NCBI GenBank assembly: GCA_021775915.1
Contig: JAJFGW010000039.1
Location: forward strand, 1-64,000
DNA: 64,000 bases
Reading direction: 5' to 3'
Origin: Alphaproteobacteria bacterium
GTDB lineage: Bacteria; Pseudomonadota; Alphaproteobacteria; Micavibrionales; Micavibrionaceae
Shown one piece after another: positions 16,712 to 25,231 of this stretch (positions are counted from its first letter, which is position 1; every line of letters starts with the position of its first letter). A program made the position numbers and the translations under genes. The notes under the pieces are model-generated. The model saw only the letters and a program-made list of their open reading frames with translations. It ran no database searches and had not been told where the DNA came from.

Positions 16712-19700
16712 ATGGCTTATACTGACTATGATCAGGGCCAAATAGTAGCGCAAATACAAAGTTTCTTTCAGCTTAAACAAGAAGCTGATTCCGGCTTTTT
16801 GAAGGGCACAAAGTTAAGCTCAATCGACGGCAGTTTGGGCGGCGCGAACTCCAACACAAATAAATCTATGCAAGCATGGCTTGAAGAAAAAGGCTTAAAC
16901 GGCGACATAAGCCCAAGCGATCCGAATTATCTCGAAAAAGTCTATAATGCTGTCCGCGTCGATATGGAATCAGACCCGGCTGTTATAAACCGGCTACAGG
17001 AAATGTCCGGCGACCCAGCATCTCTAAGCGAAGAACAGCGCATGATGCTCCGCGCCGGAAACGCCCTGCAAGGCCATGGCGGGATGGTTCTTATCAATGA
17101 TCCGGCGGCTGAACAGGAAGCAACGCAGGCTACGGCAAAAACCCTGCAAAGCGGCGCGAAAACATTTTCCGTTAAAGGCATGGAAGATGAAGACCCTCTC
17201 TCTGATATGCAAAAAGAAGCGGCGACCCATGCTATGGGTTTCCTGAAGCAAAACGGGCTGGCATCGCAAGCGCTGCAAGACCAGGTTGGCGAAGAAATTG
17301 ACAGCGCCGGTGACTACCGCGCTATTCAGGGTGCTATCAAAAATAACGAGCAAGCACTTAAAAACAAGGCTGGAGAAATGGCAAGCAATCCTGCCGGCGC
17401 AGACGTCATGAATATTTTCATGATGCAGGCTGCTCTCGGCATGTTTGACCAGAAATATGCGACAACCGTTGACGGTTCCTTAGGTTCGATCGCACGGTCC
17501 GGCGCTGAAAACACATGGGGTTCCCATACCCTCTCGGTATTGCAAAATTTTATGAGCGCTGAAAGCACACAAACACCAACCGCAGAGCAGAATGAATCTC
17601 AAATACCGAGTACGACCTCAGAAAATTACGCCAGCTATTTCATCAATAATGTTGTGCTAAACCGGAACGATTATGGCATCCATGCCCGCAAAGTCTGGGA
17701 AGACATGCAGGAAAACAAAGACCTTGGCGCAGGTGAAGCCATTGAAAGCTACCTAAAAGAATATGGAGAGCTATACAGCGCCGCTAATGATGGTGCCGAA
17801 ATTCCCGATATAGATGTAGCGGCCATTCGTGGACAGCTCGTTCCCCAGATTAAACAGTTACAAGGCATAGAAGCTTCAATTGAGGGTGTCCGGCCAACAC
17901 CAGAACTTATAGCTGATAATTTTATTGAGACCCATGCGCTGCCGAATATGAGCGAGCCTACAAAAATTGCCTGGAGAACCATGCAGGAAGATGGCTTGTC
18001 TGCCGAAGAAGCGATTAATCAATACAAGAAAGATATAGGCGAAGAAGGACATAGTGGGCCCAAAGAAGGAGATAGTTACCTGCAAGGCGTGACAAACGAA
18101 GTGCTGCAAAAACTTACGAACGAAATCCAGTTACTGGATAACGCGCACAAAGCCATCATTGACTATGAGAATATGGGAGTCACCCCGCAGGCAACTATAG
18201 ACACCATACGCGCTGGCTGGGTGCGTAATGGCATTGAACCAGAGAGAATGGAAAATTATGGTGCCATGCTTGAACAAAAAATAGGGCACTACCAATCAGA
18301 CGAAGGCGGCAATCTGGATGCTGCAACAGCCAGCGCCCGCGCTGCGGTAGATATTCGCGCACAAATTGACAGAGATAACGGCGTTCCCGAACGAGCCATT
18401 GTTGATGAAAACCATACCTACTATCAGAGCGACATTCTAAAAATGGGCAACTGGCTACATGACAAAGCTTATGTTCAGCAGCAAACAGAAGCGGCAGCCG
18501 CCCGCGGTGAAAGCGTCCAACAGGAAGATATCATGCGGCCCATGACCGGCTTTGGCTACAGCGTTTACAGAAGAAGTAATCTAGAACAGGCCATGGGCAA
18601 AGCCTACGAGGAGGCCGCTAAAAACCCCGCACCAGAAACAAAGACCGAGCAAAACTCATGGCAAAAAGATTTCGACAAAGCCGCAACAACAGAACATGCA
18701 GACATCAACAAGGTCGAGGGAGCAGACCCAAAATGGGAAAAACCGTCTGCGCCTGAAGAAGAGTCTGAGGTTACGGCTACGGCTAGCGAACCGCCACACG
18801 AAACAATGGAAAAGAAAACGCTCGAACAAACAAAAATAGAAACAGTGCGCACCGATAATAGTATCCAATTACAATCCGAACCAAAAGGCGCATGGAACGA
18901 ATTTACAGATGAACTCGTAGCAACGATAGAAAGAAAATATAACGATTTTATGTCCGGTGGGAAAAGCGCAGAACCCGAACAAAAAGATCCACAAAAAATA
19001 GACTTAACGCCGGAATTCAAGAAAATGAGTGCAGAGTCTTCTAAAACTCCGGTAGAAACAAGCGAACCAAAACCTGAACAGGAAAATCTGTCCTCTGTTG
19101 CAACACAGTCGAAAGTCAAACTGGCGTCCTACAACCCGGCCTCGATAAATGGCGAAGTATGGGAGAAATTTCTTAACCACTTAACAGACCGCGAAGGATA
19201 TAGAAACGATGTTTATCCTGAGAAGACCTCCAACCAACTACACGTTGGCGTAGGACATTTGGTAACACCAAAAGATAATTTACAGCTTGGTGATGTAATA
19301 TCGGATGAGCGCGTTCAAGAGCTTCTGAAACAAGATGTGGAAAAAGCCCACAACGCAGCCATTAAACAAGCCAGCGAACTTGGTGTTAGCAATAATAGTG
19401 ACTTCACTATGGCACTCACCTCCGTTAACTTTCAACTCGGCACAAACTGGCGCGAAGACTTTAGCGACACCTGGAAACATATGAAAAATGGTAGCTTTGA
19501 TCAGGCCATCAATAATATTGGAAATTCCCTATGGGCACAGCAAACCCCGATACGAACAGCCGATTTCACCGCTGCCATTAAGCAAATATCAACAACAGAC
19601 CACGGTTTCAGTGCAAAACCTATAAGGCCCGAATTTGAGGCTCAAGTCGCTGGGCTGCCGTCGAAAACCCCCGAAAAAACACCACAAGCGGATATTTCCC

Positions 19701-19732
19701 AAGGGCCTGAAACACCAAAAACGATGGTCTAA
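16712..19732 (+). CDS. large protein with C-terminal T4-type lysozyme (GH24-like) domain
   Basis: 1006 residues. Residues about 810-965 resemble phage T4 lysozyme: LTDREGYRNDVY gives the putative general acid Glu828, then Glu837 near the position of T4 Asp20, His844 at the place of T4 Thr26, and VGVGH with His849. The rest is mostly helical, acidic and unrecognised. Two stretches (IDGSLGGANSNTNKSMQAWL near residue 39, VDGSLGSIARSG near 255) resemble peptidoglycan-binding type 1 repeats. About residues 620-800 are low-complexity, rich in Glu, Lys, Pro and Thr. No signal peptide or membrane segment is visible, so export would need a dedicated route or the protein acts after lysis. GAGGTG precedes the ATG. 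It stands alone between ilvE and ychF. Confidence 0.75.
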   Translation: MAYTDYDQGQIVAQIQSFFQLKQEADSGFLKGTKLSSIDGSLGGANSNTNKSMQAWLEEKGLNGDISPSDPNYLEKVYNAVRVDMESDPAVINRLQEMSGDPASLSEEQRMMLRAGNALQGHGGMVLINDPAAEQEATQATAKTLQSGAKTFSVKGMEDEDPLSDMQKEAATHAMGFLKQNGLASQALQDQVGEEIDSAGDYRAIQGAIKNNEQALKNKAGEMASNPAGADVMNIFMMQAALGMFDQKYATTVDGSLGSIARSGAENTWGSHTLSVLQNFMSAESTQTPTAEQNESQIPSTTSENYASYFINNVVLNRNDYGIHARKVWEDMQENKDLGAGEAIESYLKEYGELYSAANDGAEIPDIDVAAIRGQLVPQIKQLQGIEASIEGVRPTPELIADNFIETHALPNMSEPTKIAWRTMQEDGLSAEEAINQYKKDIGEEGHSGPKEGDSYLQGVTNEVLQKLTNEIQLLDNAHKAIIDYENMGVTPQATIDTIRAGWVRNGIEPERMENYGAMLEQKIGHYQSDEGGNLDAATASARAAVDIRAQIDRDNGVPERAIVDENHTYYQSDILKMGNWLHDKAYVQQQTEAAAARGESVQQEDIMRPMTGFGYSVYRRSNLEQAMGKAYEEAAKNPAPETKTEQNSWQKDFDKAATTEHADINKVEGADPKWEKPSAPEEESEVTATASEPPHETMEKKTLEQTKIETVRTDNSIQLQSEPKGAWNEFTDELVATIERKYNDFMSGGKSAEPEQKDPQKIDLTPEFKKMSAESSKTPVETSEPKPEQENLSSVATQSKVKLASYNPASINGEVWEKFLNHLTDREGYRNDVYPEKTSNQLHVGVGHLVTPKDNLQLGDVISDERVQELLKQDVEKAHNAAIKQASELGVSNNSDFTMALTSVNFQLGTNWREDFSDTWKHMKNGSFDQAINNIGNSLWAQQTPIRTADFTAAIKQISTTDHGFSAKPIRPEFEAQVAGLPSKTPEKTPQADISQGPETPKTMV

Positions 19733-19737
19733 ATTTC

Positions 19738-20838
19738 TTAAACGTTAAAGCGGAACAGGACGACATCGCCATCTTTGACAGTATAGTCCTTGCCTTCCTG
19801 CCGCATTTTACCGGAATCCTTGCAAGGTTGTTCTCCGCCCAGAGTAACGTAATCATCCATGGCAATGACCTCGGCCTTGATGAAGCCTTTTTCAAAATCA
19901 GTATGAATACACCCGGCCGCTTGCGGCGCTTTTGCGCCTGTATGCATTGTCCACGCCCGTGCCTCTTTCGGTCCGACGGTAAAGAATGTCTGTAAACCCA
20001 GTAAATTATAGCCTGCGCGGATGATTTTATTCAGACCCGCTTCTTCCAACTCTATTGTTTCCAGAAACTCTTTCTTCTCTTCTTCTGTAGATAGCTGGGC
20101 AATTTCAGACTCAATCTTGGCGCTAATGATAACGCATTCCGCGCCCTGCTCTTTGGCCATGGCTTCGACCTTTGCCGTCCATTCATTGCCCGTGGCCGCA
20201 TCATCTTCAGAAACATTGCAAACATACAAAACCGGCTTACTTGTCAGGAGTCCCAACAATTTAAAAGCTTTCGCGTCGTCCTCCGATACATCAATAATAC
20301 GGGCAGGCTTGCCGTCATCAAGCACGACCTTGGCCTCCCGCATCAAATCAAGCTGGGCATTGAGCTCTTTATCACCGGATTTTGCCTTACGGGAAATATT
20401 GTCAATCTGTTTACCAAGACTATCAATATCGGCCAGCATCAGCTCTGTTTCAATCGTATCGGCATCGCGCAACGGATCGACCGAGCCATCGACATGGGTA
20501 ATATCGCCATCCTCAAAACAGCGCAGAACCTGAATAATCGCGTCCGTTTCCCGGATGTTACCCAGAAACTGGTTCCCCAGTCCCTCGCCCGTACTCGCGC
20601 CCTTGACCAGCCCGGCAATATCAACAAATTCAAGCTGCGCCGGAACGAGCTTAGCAGACCCAGCCAGCGCCGCGATTTTCTCAAGCCGTTCATCTGGCAC
20701 AGAAACACGGCCAATATTTGGCTCAATCGTACAAAAGGGGAAATTTTCCGCCTGTGCCGCCGCTGTCGCTGTTAACGCATTAAACAACGTTGATTTTCCA
20801 ACATTTGGCAGTCCTACAATTCCACAATTAAAGCCCAT
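19738..20838 (-). CDS. ychF: redox-regulated ATPase/GTPase YchF
   Basis: Obg-family P-loop protein, 366 residues, that binds ribosomes and hydrolyses ATP. Visible: N-terminal GIVGLPNVGKSTLFNALT (G1), the NFPFCTIEPN switch, FVDIAGLVKGASTGEGLGNQ (G3 region), an inserted coiled coil around residues 130-170, and a C-terminal TGS domain (AWTMHTGAKAPQAAGCIHTD through KDGDVVLFRFNV). It converges with the lysozyme-domain gene five bases away. In many alphaproteobacteria it is linked with pth and rplY, as here. Confidence 0.97.
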   Translation of the reverse strand: MGFNCGIVGLPNVGKSTLFNALTATAAAQAENFPFCTIEPNIGRVSVPDERLEKIAALAGSAKLVPAQLEFVDIAGLVKGASTGEGLGNQFLGNIRETDAIIQVLRCFEDGDITHVDGSVDPLRDADTIETELMLADIDSLGKQIDNISRKAKSGDKELNAQLDLMREAKVVLDDGKPARIIDVSEDDAKAFKLLGLLTSKPVLYVCNVSEDDAATGNEWTAKVEAMAKEQGAECVIISAKIESEIAQLSTEEEKKEFLETIELEEAGLNKIIRAGYNLLGLQTFFTVGPKEARAWTMHTGAKAPQAAGCIHTDFEKGFIKAEVIAMDDYVTLGGEQPCKDSGKMRQEGKDYTVKDGDVVLFRFNV

Positions 20839-20922
20839 AACAGTTTCCCTTTTTTTCAGACGTCAAAAGTGCTACCACAATGGCCTGCAATAATAAAAGA
20901 ATTTTTACAGGAAGAAGCAATA

Positions 20923-21213
20923 ATGGGCATTATCAAGGACGCGACCGACATTACAAATAACACCGGAAAAATTATAACCGGTATAAAAGGGTTATTTGCA
21001 GGCCTTGCTGCAGCTTATATCATCGCCATTCCCGTCCACGACATATGGACAGGTGAAAGCCTGCTGAGCAAGACATGGAATTCTGCCATTGTCGCCAATG
21101 TAGACGACACGAAACTCTGTGGTAAAAGCAAATTTCTGGAAAATAGCTTCGTATGCAAAAAGCGCGGCAACGGCGCAGGGATGGAAACGCTTAAGCCCTC
21201 ATTCCTGAAATAG
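20923..21213 (+). CDS. small single-pass membrane protein, unknown
   Basis: 96 residues: a polar N-terminus (MGIIKDATDITNNTG), one hydrophobic segment (GLFAGLAAAYIIAIPVHDIW, residues about 25-44) and a basic C-terminal region with two cysteines (KLCGKS, FVCKKR). The ATG at 20923 is preceded by AGGAAG; a GTG at 20869 would add 18 residues with no ribosome-binding site. It sits between ychF and pth on the opposite strand. I do not recognise the family. Confidence 0.6.
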   Translation: MGIIKDATDITNNTGKIITGIKGLFAGLAAAYIIAIPVHDIWTGESLLSKTWNSAIVANVDDTKLCGKSKFLENSFVCKKRGNGAGMETLKPSFLK

Positions 21214-21216
21214 AAG

Positions 21217-21825
21217 CTAAGCGGCTTTGATATCCATCACCACTTTGCTCATATAATCATTCACCTCACCTTGCACCAGCAATCCAGCATGCCGCGCGCA
21301 AGCATCCAATAACGGCTCCAGCCACTTTTGTTCGGTTTTCGCAAAATCTTTTAAAACATAGGAATGAACTTTGTTCCTGTCACCCGGATGCCCGATCCCC
21401 ATACGCACGCGCCAGAAACCAGGACTCCCCATATGCGCCTGCACAGATTTAAGGCCATTATGCCCGGCATTGCCGCCACCCTGCTTTATACGGATTTTTC
21501 CCGGCTCTAAATCCAGCTCATCATGAAACACAACGATACGTTCCGGTTTTATTTTAAAGAACTTTGCCGCCGCCTTTACAGACTGACCGGAATTGTTCAT
21601 GTAAGTTATTGGCTTAAGCAGGATAAGTTTTTGATTTTCAAGCTTTCCTTCTGAAAGGTGGCCTTGAAACTTCGAACGAAAGGACGAAAAATTATATTCA
21701 CTGGCAAGAGCATCAATCAGCATAAAGCCAATATTATGACGATTACCTTGATGTTCATCGCCGGGATTTCCTAGCCCGACGAACAACCATGTATCATCAT
21801 TATTATTTTTTAGAAAAGGTAACAT
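21217..21825 (-). CDS. pth: peptidyl-tRNA hydrolase
   Basis: Releases tRNA from prematurely dropped peptidyl-tRNA. 202 residues, standard length. Seen: LFVGLGNPGDEHQGNRHNIG with the catalytic His in NRHNIGF, LLKPITYMNNSGQSVK, the catalytic Asp in VFHDELDLEPGKIRIKQGG and GHNGLKSVQAHMG. Lies downstream of rplY on the same strand, separated by a hairpin region of heptamer repeats. Confidence 0.97.
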   Translation of the reverse strand: MLPFLKNNNDDTWLFVGLGNPGDEHQGNRHNIGFMLIDALASEYNFSSFRSKFQGHLSEGKLENQKLILLKPITYMNNSGQSVKAAAKFFKIKPERIVVFHDELDLEPGKIRIKQGGGNAGHNGLKSVQAHMGSPGFWRVRMGIGHPGDRNKVHSYVLKDFAKTEQKWLEPLLDACARHAGLLVQGEVNDYMSKVVMDIKAA

Positions 21826-21830
21826 AAGAT

Positions 21831-21902
21831 GATTAGTGGTCAGCGATTGGTGATTAGTAAAGAAAAAAATTCAACTAACCACTCAATCACTAAAAACTAA
21901 TT
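21831..21902. repeat. long imperfect inverted repeat built from heptamers (rplY-pth spacer)
   Basis: The left arm, 21831-21858, is four heptamers (GATTAGT, GGTCAGC, GATTGGT, GATTAGT). The right arm, 21874-21902, is close to its reverse complement (ACTAACC, ACTCAATC, ACTAAAA, ACTAATT). A loop of 15 bases lies between. The right arm overlaps the rplY stop codon. In RNA it would form a long stem that could end or process the rplY-pth transcript. Confidence 0.6.
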
Positions 21903-22596
21903 ACTTCTCTTTCTTATCGTCGCCGCCTTCGGCTTTCTCTTCACTGCCTTCTTCACCTTCGGCACCTTCTTCAGCGCCCTCAGCACCTTCTTCGCCCTCG
22001 GCATCTTCATCTTCGATGATTTCTTCCATAGCGCGCGGTGCATTAATGACGGCAATGGTAAAGTCACGGTCATCAATGACCGGCTTTGCGCCCTCAGGCA
22101 ATACAGCGTTACTGATATTGATAGAATCGCCAATATTAAACGGCGTTAGGTCAATTTCAATGTTTTCAGGGATATTCGTTGCCTGACAAACCAGCTCAAC
22201 TTCATAACGAATAACATTCATATTCCCTTTTTCTATCAAACCGGGGCATTGCTCTTCATTAATGAAGTTCACTGGCACATTGACGGCAATCTTGGTTTTC
22301 TTCGTCACACGCAGAAAATCAACATGCTCTACCGTATCCTTAACAACGTGCATCTGTACATCACGAGCCAGAACCTGATGTTTATCGCCAGCCACATCAA
22401 GCTCACAGATCATTGTAAACATGTGCCCCTTGTTATATTCCAGATTTATTTCTTTGCCCGGTAACGTAATTTTGATGGCTTCTTTGCCATCACCATAAAT
22501 TACACCAGGAACCTTATATTCGCGGCGCAAAGATCGTGCTGCCCCCTTACCGGCCACCTCTCTTGCTTCCGCTTTTATTGCATAGTTTTTAGCCAT
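21901..22596 (-). CDS. rplY: 50S ribosomal protein L25/Ctc
   Basis: 5S rRNA-binding ribosomal protein of the long TL5/Ctc type, 231 residues. The N-terminal L25 domain has AREVAGKGAARSLRREYKVP and GVIYGDGKEAIKI; the C-terminal beta domain follows (VDFLRVTKKTKIAVNVPV, CPGLIEKGNMNVIRYEVELV). The last 40 residues are an extremely acidic Glu/Gly/Ala tail ending in Lys-rich DDKKEK, common in alphaproteobacterial L25. AGAGGAC lies upstream of the ATG. Followed by pth. Confidence 0.96.
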   Translation of the reverse strand: MAKNYAIKAEAREVAGKGAARSLRREYKVPGVIYGDGKEAIKITLPGKEINLEYNKGHMFTMICELDVAGDKHQVLARDVQMHVVKDTVEHVDFLRVTKKTKIAVNVPVNFINEEQCPGLIEKGNMNVIRYEVELVCQATNIPENIEIDLTPFNIGDSINISNAVLPEGAKPVIDDRDFTIAVINAPRAMEEIIEDEDAEGEEGAEGAEEGAEGEEGSEEKAEGGDDKKEK

Positions 22597-22625
22597 TTCT
22601 CTGTCCTCTTATCAAGATTTACAAA

Positions 22626-22651
22626 GGAGCAGCCTCCAGGGGTGCCGCTCC
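22626..22651 (-). terminator. putative terminator or leader hairpin upstream of rplY
   Basis: On the minus strand GGAGCGGC and GCTGCTCC form an eight-pair stem (one G-T pair) with a ten-base loop, followed by TTTGTAAATC. The T tract is short. It could end transcription from the gene at 22688, or act as a leader structure for rplY. Confidence 0.4.
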
Positions 22652-22687
22652 AAAACAGGCGATATAGAACAGAAAACCACTGGAATT

Positions 22688-23485
22688 TCAAGGAAAAAGC
22701 TTCGAAAACCGCGATAAAAATGATTTTCTTTTATCCAGAAGATTGTAAATAACGACAATTCTGACATCACCCTCAACTATCTCCTCGCGCGGAGGCGCCG
22801 TATGCATCACAGGTTTTTCGGCATTCTTCATATTTGTTAGCAATGTCAGTGCCCCCGTCGGCACTTGCCAGAACCTTGTTTTTTCTTCCTTTAAATGAAT
22901 TTTGTTAAAGCCCGCACCAAAAACAACCTGCTTGTCATCAATAAGGCATGTCGCGCCGCCAGCTATCGTTTCAATGAAACGCACCTCCGTACTGCTAACG
23001 CCTTTATCAATATGAGGGTTTCCTCCTGGCGCACATTTTGATTGCGTATCCAGAATACTGGCATGAATGGTTAAAAAGACTCTTTTGTCCGGAAAGATAG
23101 AAGATAAAGCACGCAGTCTTTCCCTAATATGGTTTTCAAAAGGCTTTAATAACTTTTCTGTTCCCTTGGGCCGCTTACCGGCAACCTTATTAAAAAGCCG
23201 GGACAGCGCTTTAAAATTTTTCTTCCGGGGTATTTCTTTTTGGACCAGACTAAAACCGAACTGCTTGCACCACTCTTCTATACCCTGCCTTTGCTGCGCA
23301 TCAAGCGTCTTTGACGGAGTGTCCTTCCAAACGGCAGCATTAACAGCGCCATCACTATCATGCACAGCCTTAAACATCGCCTTGAGCGCATGAGTCGTGT
23401 TCCCCACCTCCACAAAAGTAACATTTTGCGGGCAATCAGGCTCATCAGACGACAAAGGCCGTATTTCATAAGATTTTGAAGACAC
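22688..23485 (-). CDS. uncharacterised protein with H-x-D...H metal-site pattern (DUF1826-like?)
   Basis: 265 residues, GTG start with GGGAAAC upstream, no signal peptide. The C-terminal half has HIDKGVSSTEVRFIETIAGG, later VPTGALTLLTNM and HTAPPREEIVEGDVRIVVIY. The spacing of His-x-Asp, the PTG turn, and the later His before PP recalls DUF1826 and other cupin/2-oxoglutarate oxygenase-like folds; this is pattern memory, not a search. The N-terminal half is basic around residues 85-125 (KKNFKALSRLFNKVAGKRPK). Lies between prs and rplY on the same strand. Confidence 0.55.
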   Translation of the reverse strand: MSSKSYEIRPLSSDEPDCPQNVTFVEVGNTTHALKAMFKAVHDSDGAVNAAVWKDTPSKTLDAQQRQGIEEWCKQFGFSLVQKEIPRKKNFKALSRLFNKVAGKRPKGTEKLLKPFENHIRERLRALSSIFPDKRVFLTIHASILDTQSKCAPGGNPHIDKGVSSTEVRFIETIAGGATCLIDDKQVVFGAGFNKIHLKEEKTRFWQVPTGALTLLTNMKNAEKPVMHTAPPREEIVEGDVRIVVIYNLLDKRKSFLSRFSKLFP

Positions 23486-23536
23486 TTTAGTTTCCCAAAA
23501 GTTACCTGCCAGATATTTTTTATAGGTGAAAAACCC

Positions 23537-24469
23537 TTATTTAAAAAGGGCTGAAATGGATTTTTCTTCGCTAATACGCTTGATCGCTTCGCCTATCAGC
23601 GGGGCCACCGTCATCTGTTTAAAGGTACTGGAAGTACGCACGGCCTCTGTTGCCTCAATGGTATCCGCAATCACCATCTCTTCTATCTCAGAAGACGAGA
23701 TACGCGCCACCGCGCCACCCGAAAGAACACCGTGAACGACGTAGGAATGAACAGACTTGGCTCCATTTGCCTTTAGCGCCACCGCTGCATTACACAGCGT
23801 ACCACCAGAATCGACAATATCATCGACCATAATACAAACTTTGTCCTGAACATCGCCGATCACATGCATCACTTCTGAAACACCGGCTTTTTCGCGGCGC
23901 TTATCAATAATCGCAATATCAGCCTCAATGCGCTTGGCCATGGCCCGCGCCCGCACCGCGCCGCCCACATCCGGCGATACCATCACCAGCTTTTCACTCT
24001 CAAAGCGCTTTTGTATTTCCGGCATAAAAACCGGGGAAATGACCAGATTATCAACCGGAATATCAAAGAAACCCTGTATCTGCCCGGCATGCAGCTCCAT
24101 CGTCAGCACCCGATCAACACCCGCCGCCGTAATCAAATTGGCGACAAGTTTGGCCGAAATCGGTGTCCGTCCGCCCGTTTTACGGTCCTGCCGCGCATAA
24201 CCAAAATAGGGAATCACCGCCGTAATCCGCCGCGCCGACCCGCGCCGCAGCGCATCAATCGTAATCAGCAGCTCCATCAAATTATCATTTGCCGGATAGG
24301 ATGTAGGCTGGATAACAAAAGTATCCTCCCCCCGGACATTTTCAAGGATCTCGGCAAAGACTTCCATATCAGCGAAGCGATGGATACTGGCCTCCGTCAG
24401 AGGTGTTTTAAGATAATCAGCTATGGCCTGTGCCAAAGGACGGTTTGCATTCCCAGAGATGAGTTTCAT
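23537..24469 (-). CDS. prs: ribose-phosphate pyrophosphokinase
   Basis: Makes PRPP from ribose 5-phosphate and ATP for purine, pyrimidine, His and Trp synthesis. 310 residues, class I. Seen: [18 protein letters not shown], the [19 protein letters not shown] loop, the flexible-loop segment [20 protein letters not shown], and the PRPP-binding motif [15 protein letters not shown]. In line with pgeF, midA and lgt upstream on the same strand. Confidence 0.97.
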   Translation of the reverse strand: MKLISGNANRPLAQAIADYLKTPLTEASIHRFADMEVFAEILENVRGEDTFVIQPTSYPANDNLMELLITIDALRRGSARRITAVIPYFGYARQDRKTGGRTPISAKLVANLITAAGVDRVLTMELHAGQIQGFFDIPVDNLVISPVFMPEIQKRFESEKLVMVSPDVGGAVRARAMAKRIEADIAIIDKRREKAGVSEVMHVIGDVQDKVCIMVDDIVDSGGTLCNAAVALKANGAKSVHSYVVHGVLSGGAVARISSSEIEEMVIADTIEATEAVRTSSTFKQMTVAPLIGEAIKRISEEKSISALFK

Positions 24470-24543
24470 TTTTTTACTCGGTTATTTTTCCTGCGTGTGT
24501 ATTCGGAAAGACTATAAAAAATCAGCGAAATAAATCAACTACA

Positions 24544-25230
24544 TTATTGGGATTGAATGGAAATAACTGAAATTTGTCGTCCCTCATCCGGCTCATTACC
24601 CAACGCCTTACGATGTGTGCTGCGCCGATAACTAAAATAATCCATTTCGTTAAAATAGGTGTCCATACCCGTTTCAGAGATTTGCGCCAGCCCGGCAAGC
24701 ATCAAACGCCGCATCACATAGCCCGGCAAATTAAACATCAGATGCCCTTCCCGTTTTGCCGGGATAAAAAGCTCCGCATTTGCTAAATCCTGCTCCAAAA
24801 ACGGTTCCTTAAACTCATCCGAGACTTCATAAGAACCCTGCCTGATACAAGGGCCAATAGTTGCCTTTAACGCCCCCTTGACCGCACCGCGCTGCTCCAT
24901 AACGCTGACAGTGCTTTCCAGCACTCCTTTGAGCGCCCCGCCCCATCCGGCGTGCGCCGCGCCAATCACAGGCTCACCCGTACTCTTTTCACCGTAAAAT
25001 AATACCGGCGCACAATCGGCCGTCACAATCCCCAGAGACAACTCTGGCATATCCGTTACCATGGCATCGGCCTCTGGCCTGTCTTCAAATTTCCATGGCT
25101 CTATAACCGTGATGCATTTACCGCTATGCACCTGACGTAACTTTGAAATGTCACCCTCAGGCTCACCCTTGCGACCAAAAAAGCCGTGCGTAATATTATC
25201 ATTCGTAAAATGACTGTCTTTGATAAACAC
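24544..25230 (-). CDS. pgeF: PgeF/YfiH-family multi-copper-oxidase-fold protein
   Basis: 228 residues, GTG start one base past the stop of midA. The family was named for polyphenol oxidase activity; members act on purine nucleosides or correct peptidoglycan composition (E. coli PgeF). Seen: GFFGRKGE, the Cys in IVTADCAPVLFYGE, the metal/active-site His in GAAHAGWGGALKGV, and GPCIRQGSYEVSDEF. Downstream of lgt and midA. Confidence 0.93.
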   Translation of the reverse strand: MFIKDSHFTNDNITHGFFGRKGEPEGDISKLRQVHSGKCITVIEPWKFEDRPEADAMVTDMPELSLGIVTADCAPVLFYGEKSTGEPVIGAAHAGWGGALKGVLESTVSVMEQRGAVKGALKATIGPCIRQGSYEVSDEFKEPFLEQDLANAELFIPAKREGHLMFNLPGYVMRRLMLAGLAQISETGMDTYFNEMDYFSYRRSTHRKALGNEPDEGRQISVISIQSQ

Positions 25231-25231
25231 C

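Noticed and set aside
18604-19119. 171-codon minus-strand frame rich in Ser/Cys/Phe
   Set aside because: It lies wholly inside the lysozyme-domain gene opposite its Glu/Lys-rich region, which explains its composition.
21897-22133. Lys/Arg-rich frame within rplY
   Set aside because: Frame-shifted reading of the acidic Glu-rich tail of L25, giving artificial Lys/Arg repeats.
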